Made by a program: the position numbers and the translations under genes
Assembly: GCA_965153455.1 (NCBI GenBank)
Contig: OZ234502.1
Span: forward strand, 10,385,495 to 10,449,494
Length of the DNA stretch: 64,000 nucleotides
From: Sphagnum compactum
Lineage: Eukaryota; Bryophyta; Sphagnopsida; Sphagnales
Direction of reading: 5' to 3'
Shown: positions 58,301 to 64,000 of the stretch, piece after piece
How the letters are laid out: each line of letters begins with the position of its first letter
Position numbering within the stretch: position 1 is the first letter of the stretch
Notes under the pieces: generated by a model
What the model was told of the DNA's origin: nothing
The model's input: only the letters and a program-made list of their open reading frames with translations
Database searches by the model: none

Positions 58301-60122
58301 TACAATGGATGCATTATTGCTAGATACATTGATAAAAGAGCAAACTTTGCTTGACACTCCAGGCATGGAAGGATTTGAGAACAATCTCTACTCGATCCTC
58401 ATAAGCCCTGTGGTAAGAAGCTTTCGCTGAAAAACTCCATGCAATAATGTTTGATGTATCTGACTGCCCTCTGCATTGTCTCTCAGATTCGTGCAGTATC
58501 TTGCAACTGCTATGCAAACATCACAATAGCATTATTTTCAACAAATGGGCAGTCACAGGACATGTGTCACCAATTAATTTGCTTTTGGTGCAGGTGGGTG
58601 AGACTTTCTTAAATCTGCAGGAAGAAGCAGCACTAGACATGCCCAGCAATGTAGCAGCTACCACTGAGGACAACTTGAGTGTCTTTGTCAAAGCAGATGA
58701 AGTCCATGCCAGGGGAACTATTGATACCTCTGTCACAAGCACAAAATTGGTATCAAGCAAGGGAGAGTATAAAGCCAGTATCAGTGTAGATGTTGAGCAG
58801 CTGACTACCGAATTATCTACAGAAATGGAAGGAATGGCCTCTGATTCATCTGCAGGAGGAAGTGAAATGTGTTTTGATGCCTCCACACCACAAACTGATT
58901 CACCAGGATTGACATCATTTGTTGATGAAGACAATGATGCTATCAGAGTTGACAATGTTGATGAGCTTCTGGTTCAAGAATTGTTGGTTGAGGGAATTGA
59001 TGGTGCAGAGACTTCTAGATCTCAGTTTGTCATCATTGCCATTGGATCATTTGGTGTGGCTGTGGCTGTATCCTTCTTATTCAAACAGCAGAGGGCTTCA
59101 GCACAAACCAAGAGAGAAACAAAACCATCATTCAAGGAGGATCACAACTGCAATTCACCTGCAGCAACCGATGAACAGCCTACTGTACCCACAGTAAAAT
59201 TGGCTACAAGGGCTTCTGTGTATCATAACCTTCCAAAAACCACATGTGCAATCTCATCACCAGCTTATAAGGTCTTGGCTCCAGGAAAATTTGGGTTACA
59301 GGAATTTTCCTACAACAGGGTTATGACACCTGCACTGAGTGCCCCGACAGCACTTGCTAGGCCAGCATCCCACATGCAAGAGATGCCGACAGTGAGTGCA
59401 CCTACTGGATTCTCTACAAAACCAGGGTACATCTCTGACAGGACAGGCGTTCGAACTCCCCTGGGAACCTTCATGCCCACTGCACCCCACCTGCATTCTG
59501 AATCCAGTATGTCATCAAGTGGGAGTGCAAGTGAGATCTCATCATCAGATGCAAGTGGGAGTGGGAGCGACACCAACTCTGTCATAGAAAGCCAGCTATC
59601 TATGATGCCTGATGGATCTCGCCCTCTCGGCAGTTTCACAGCCTATGAACCTGTTGCTATCAATGAGGTACCTAAGCAATGCCAGTATTGCATCTGCAAT
59701 TCTTTGAAAAGCATCTAGAACCTGCTCCATTGTGCAGATCACAAGAGACAAGGAGAAGAGACATGTAAGGAAGAGCAATTAAGATAGAACCAAAATATGA
59801 ATGGGTTTAGGGTTTAGGGTCAGAAAGCAGAAAAGCATTTTCCATCAAGCAGAAAAAATGAGAATATAACCCTAAACCCTAAAACCCTAAACCATTTCTC
59901 TCAAAGTGCTACTCAATTTGTGCCACCAAAACCAAGTACTTCCAGTCCACTTTTGGAAAACCATATTGTTATGCCACACAGGCCAACCTGGTTTCATAGA
60001 CCTGACTTTTCTCTGGGAACTGGGTGTTGCAGGGCACTGGAATTGAGCAATTAAAGCTGACACCTGTTAGAAGGTCAAGCCGCATCCGTAGCCAAGTGGC
60101 CTCTCCAGCACACTTTGCATAG
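55367..60122 (+). CDS. Unrecognised ~1157-residue protein with two hydrophobic segments and RRSSRIR tail, four exons, probable frameshift
   Basis: Exons are 55367-55574, 56312-58412, 58594-59667 and 60033-60122. All introns are GT..AG and all phases agree. The protein has a Ser-rich basic N-terminus, a helical KIEVNIAQLQTRIEKFMQHD stretch (about residue 180), three imperfect repeats of the form DxLAAxxSCxNVVD (near 57100, 57248 and 57328), an acidic IEEEEDEIDN stretch, a hydrophobic segment (about 492-513, GMVFGSLLLGFVFGVLASG), a second one (about 913-935, FVIIAIGSFGVAVAVSFLF), a Ser-rich tract, and the last exon ending LTPVRRSSRIRSQVASP. Near 57752 one base is missing compared with the duplicate at 30405-32480, so as written the frame ends at 57789. 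That is either a real mutation or a sequence error. The tail recalls uncharacterised plant membrane proteins; the function is unknown. Confidence 0.8.
59803..59893. repeat. Inverted pair of telomere-type repeats in intron 3
   Basis: gggtttagggtttagggt (59803-59820) faces accctaaaccctaaaaccct (from 59869) across about 48 bases. The two can pair over about 18 bases with one bulged A. TTTAGGG is the usual plant telomere unit. Confidence 0.9.
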
Positions 60123-62987
60123 AAACCTGTAACTGTTTCAGCTTGACAAAGGTCATAAGTTCATTGGGAGGGTGAGTAAAAGTGATACTTTTGGAAAGCA
60201 ATTAGAGGTTCCCAGCTCTTTTATCAAAGAACTGAGGGTGCAGGTTGCTGGCGGGCATGGTGAGGACCTTGAGTAAGTGGTTTGTAACATTCAGCCCACC
60301 AGATAAGCTAGTCTTCTATAGTCACAGACAGTGTGCAGACATAACAGTGTCTGATTACTCCCTGCTCAATTCCATTATGTCTACAGAGACTTGTTTCAAC
60401 CAGATTCAGCATCCATCTCTCAGGTTGGGGTCTGAGGTCAGGGTCTGATGTCAGGACATCCAAGAAAGCCTCTAGCATTATCAAGAGAATTGAATCCTGT
60501 TCTTGAAAGCAAATCTTAACGCTGTTTCATGCAGTTCCAGATCTCAAAGAACTTCCCAAGATGGGAAGAGAATGGCACTCCTTGAGTTGTTTCCACATGT
60601 GCTTTGAGATTCTCCTCTATTGTTGACTATTGCCAAGATTGCAAGTCACACAACTTAAGCAACTGGCAGTCTAGCTGCTGCTGGTGACAAGCAGGATGAA
60701 GGTAATACATGTAGATCAAAGAACAAATGCTGATGTGAGAATTGGAACTTATGCGGGGATTGTCTCTTTTGAGACAGGTTGCAAATTGTCATCCACACAG
60801 GTTGCTGTGAAGGACAACACATCTTGGAGCAATGTATGGGCCTCATCCCTTTTCCTGCAGATGCAATGCCATCTCTTGTCAAGTAATTCAGAACTGATCT
60901 CTCCAGGTTCAGTGCTCTAATCTTACAAATATGAGACTCTTTCTTCCTGCTCTTGCTCAGTCTACTATTGCATTGTCCAAAGTCGTGGCTACAGGAAGTT
61001 GTCTTCAGAGTTGGGTCTTTTTTCGGTCACATAGCTCCCTCTAAGTGGATGCTTGGATTCGTTGTCACAAAGGTAATCCCATCAATCACTTCAATTTAAT
61101 TTTCAATTTCTCTTCATGGCAAAATTTCTCCAGGAAAAAAAAGGGAAAAAAATAATAACTCGATTGAGAATTTGGATTTGTGAATCTGCTAAACTATGCA
61201 CAAAGATTGATTCCAAGTCGTTTCTTTACTTCTGGAAAATGTAACAGTGGGGCAGCATTGTGTATTGTTTTAGCCTCTGTCCATCGTTTAACTCCCTGCT
61301 TCTTCTGGTGGAATTTAGGCTGAAGTGTTTTTGCTTGCTTGCTCCCGCATTGCGGCAGCTTAAACAAGCAGCTAGTTATCTAATATCTCTGCCCTAAGAA
61401 TGGATCAGAAAAAATAAATAAATGAAAAGATGAAAGGATAGAGCTAAACTACAAGTCATTGTGTAGTCTCTCTCCCCTTCGGGACAGAGACAACAAAAAG
61501 GTTAAAGACAAATGTTGTGAGTGTATGTGTAAATGCAGTGAAAATAAGTGTGTGTATAACTGCACAAAAATGTAGAGACCAATTACATCTATGGTATCTA
61601 CTGCCGGAAATTTCTTAGTGTATTTGAAGACTACCTTAAAAAAAGGTAAGTTTCACTCCTGTCTGCATTAAGCATCTTCCATATTCAAGGAGGGACTATT
61701 TCATTATAGGAATAGTAGAGTCCAGAGCATAACCAGGATCCATGTACCACCACCCTCCTTGGAGTAGCTTTGGGTGGTACATTTATTTTGGTAATGCCCC
61801 GGATCTGGGGACTTACTTACCTCAGATTCTGTGCCCATAATTCCATTTGCACTTGTAAAAATCATTACTCTTTAAAATAGTTCAAATGCTTCTTTTGCAT
61901 GTATTCATCATCCATGTCAACAATAATTAGGCTATTTTTTTATTGAACCCCAATAGTCACATTACCACTTTGTAATTTGTCAGTTCAATGCTTTCATCTT
62001 CAATAACAGATTTTATGTTTCATTTCCAAGTTTTGCATTGCATGTGAATATTATGCTCATTACAACACTTTTCACACATCAACTGTTTTTTGCATGGGAT
62101 CAAATGGCCTTACACAATTTACAAGTACACTTGTGAATATTCACAAATGTTGATTGCATTTCTATACCCGAGCTGTAAATAAATTAGTTTTCCATTTACA
62201 CTACTTATACAGCAAATGGCCTAAACCATATAACATTGGTGAAGATCAATATTTCCTTCTTCTCCTCCACAGTCGGTCAGCACAAAGATGGTAGAAACCA
62301 TCACCTATTCCTAAAGCCTGACCAACACTAGTGTATCTTCAAATTGTAGACAACCCCGAAACAGAATCATTACTGTCCTCAAGAGTACAGATTAACATCT
62401 CAGACTATTCAACTTAACAATTGAAATTGAGGTTTTATAAGTAGATTACTTTGCTTTAATGGATTCCTCTTCCTTCATCCCAGAGCTGCATAAACTACGC
62501 ATTTGAAAAAATTTGTGTACTTTTTGAACAATTGCATGTTTGAACACCTTCGCTTAAACACAAGTTATTCTCATAACAGGAGTTCACCGAAATTGGTCTG
62601 TGAGTAAAAACAATGAGCTTTTTAGACACTAATTTATGTGGGGGTAATTGTGACAACAAGAAGATCCCGGTTCTTGAAGCTTTCAAAGATGATGGTGGGC
62701 GCAGCAGGTGTGCAGACAAAACAGATAAGGATTTGGAACTTGGAAGAACTGGTAATGACAAAAATCAGGAAATATCTTAAGCAAGATTGATCAAGTTTCT
62801 GACAATTTTGGGAGAGTAATGATGTTTGGTGACACCATTCTTCCTCTGCCACTTGTATGTGTGTGCTACTGAGTCCCTTGTGTGCCAGAGAACAATAGAC
62901 TGTAAAACGTTTTGATCGGTGTCTTTTGCCAGCCCGCTGTAACTCCAGCCATTCCTCTCAACCCACCTACCTATTTCAGGAACTCTT
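60123..62987. other. Convergent intergenic region; no gene
   Basis: This holds the 3' ends of the four-exon gene (plus strand) and of HSP90 (minus strand), which point at each other. Short frames between lack motifs and splice support. No RNA gene was recognised. Confidence 0.5.
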
Positions 62988-64000
62988 CTAATCCACTTCC
63001 TCCATACGGCTGCCTTCATCAACATCCTCTTCCAATGGTGGAATTTCAGTCTCATCATCAACACCAGTTGCATTCTCTTCATCAATGCTGAGCCCTAGCT
63101 TGATCATCCGGTGAATGCGAGTTCCAAATGTGTTAGGTTCTTCAAGACTGAATCCAGAAGTCAGAAGTGCTGCACCACATGAAAACAAGGCAGGAGTAAA
63201 TCATTTGAGTTCTCAGATTTCCAGGGGGATGATCTTGACATGAACAAAATTCCCAAGCTGGGTGGGTCTGATTTTAAGCCATGGCATCCAAAGAACTAAC
63301 TAGTAGAGAAAACTTGTTAATTTCTTCCTCACAAAATAGAAGATGCAGCAGGTAAATAACAAACCAGTCTCAAAAAGTAATAAGACAAGGTCCTTCACGG
63401 TCTTGTCAGACTTGTCAGCATCAGCACGCTTGCGTAGCTCAATCATGACTGCATTGTCAGGATTGATTTCAAGAGTCTTCTTGCTGCTCATGTAGCTGCC
63501 CATGCTGCTGTCACGAAGTGCTTGTGCCTTCATGATACGCTCCATATTCGCACTCCACCCATACCTACATCAAGCAATTTCCCAACTCAAACTTCCTCAC
63601 AAACTATGTGCCTAAACCCTAAACCCTATTGTGCCTGCAAACTGCAAACAGATACAAGAACAACGTTGCCATGTTAGAAAAAATGTCAAAGAAGAGGACT
63701 TACTCCCCAGTGACAAGACAGCATGGGGAATCCACAATGCGGTCTGACACCAGAACTTTCTCCACCTTCCCTCCTAGAATGTCCTGCACAAACAATAGTT
63801 CCAGTTAGGCTAGGAAATATTGCAAGAACATACAGAACCCTCCACCTCTGTAATTGTGTTCCACCACAGTAATTTGTGTAATAGATGAAGATCTGCTCAC
63901 CTCATCAACAGGCTCAGGGGCCTATCACATTGCACAGTTCTCAGCATGAAAGCAATTGCAAAACATGAATAATCCAAACCTTCATAAGCTTGCAGAGCCC
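62988..64000 (-). CDS. HSP90: Cytosolic HSP90, 3' part (runs off the window)
   Basis: HSP90 is an ATP-dependent dimeric chaperone of the cytosol. Four exon parts on the minus strand are visible: 64000-63980 (GLCKLMK, incomplete), 63783-63704 ([20 protein letters not shown], then CCLVTG), 63564-63365 ([20 protein letters not shown] through [11 protein letters not shown]) and 63169-62988 ([20 protein letters not shown] through the end). All joins keep the frame: GA|G and G|CA codons are split by introns. The protein ends SRMEEVD, the tail that binds TPR co-chaperones and marks the cytosolic form; ER and organellar forms end differently. Only the C-terminal dimerisation domain, about 150 residues, lies in the window. 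The N-terminal ATPase and middle domains lie beyond 64000. Confidence 0.96.
63611..63627. repeat. Telomere-type (telo-box) units in an HSP90 intron
   Basis: gcctaaaccctaaaccct contains two AAACCCTA-type units in the intron between the last two full upstream exons. Telo-boxes are common near plant housekeeping genes. A regulatory role here is not shown. Confidence 0.6.

Noticed and set aside
62777-63085. Minus-strand Met/Arg-rich frames near the HSP90 end
   Set aside because: They overlap the HSP90 last exon in other frames and its 3' untranslated region.

Overview
The window looks like nuclear DNA of a land plant, most likely a moss or another bryophyte. This is inferred from plant-type split genes with GT..AG introns, a DYW-class PPR pseudogene, plasma-membrane H+-ATPase exons captured by a transposon, plant telomere-type TTTAGGG units in introns, and a tryptophan-rich cytosolic kinase. 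I cannot name the species. Gene density is low: five real protein-coding loci sit in 64 kb of AT-rich DNA dominated by decayed repeats.

Layout. 1-13.9 kb has no gene I can support. It holds an unclassified dispersed repeat (3.0-4.7 kb), degenerate tandem repeats, a 54-bp minisatellite whose minus strand reads as a Cys-x2-Cys-x2-Cys peptide repeat, a very AT-rich stretch (7.3-10.5 kb), and a directly repeated 1.8-kb unit. One copy of that unit trapped a Tc1/mariner-like MITE (11499-11856). The other trapped a 7.5-kb Helitron (13959-21431) whose ends and empty site can be read exactly. The Helitron encodes a four-exon Rep/helicase with three stops and two frameshifts, and it carries two captured exons of a plasma-membrane H+-ATPase. 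21.4-26.7 kb is a nest of repeats, including a short minus-strand non-autonomous Helitron (25479-26060).

The genes. A TKL-type cytosolic kinase with a C-terminal array of tryptophans about 11 residues apart lies at 27101-29334 (+). A small LEA-like disordered protein lies at 35852-36292 (+). A GT47/exostosin (MUR3-like) Golgi glycosyltransferase in three exons lies at 49795-52630 (+). An unrecognised four-exon protein of about 1157 residues, with two hydrophobic segments and an RRSSRIR tail, lies at 55367-60122 (+). The 3' part of a cytosolic HSP90 ending in MEEVD lies at 62988-64000 (-) and runs off the window.

Pseudogenes. An inverted genomic duplicate of the four-exon gene, introns included, lies at about 30405-32480 (-). 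A decayed PPR-DYW gene lies at about 33270-34560 (-). The four-exon gene itself appears to carry a one-base frameshift relative to its own duplicate.

These genes do not form an operon or an obvious pathway. They are independent housekeeping or lineage-specific genes separated by repeats. Exon borders were set by splice signals, reading phase and family similarity recalled from memory; no database search or RNA evidence was available.
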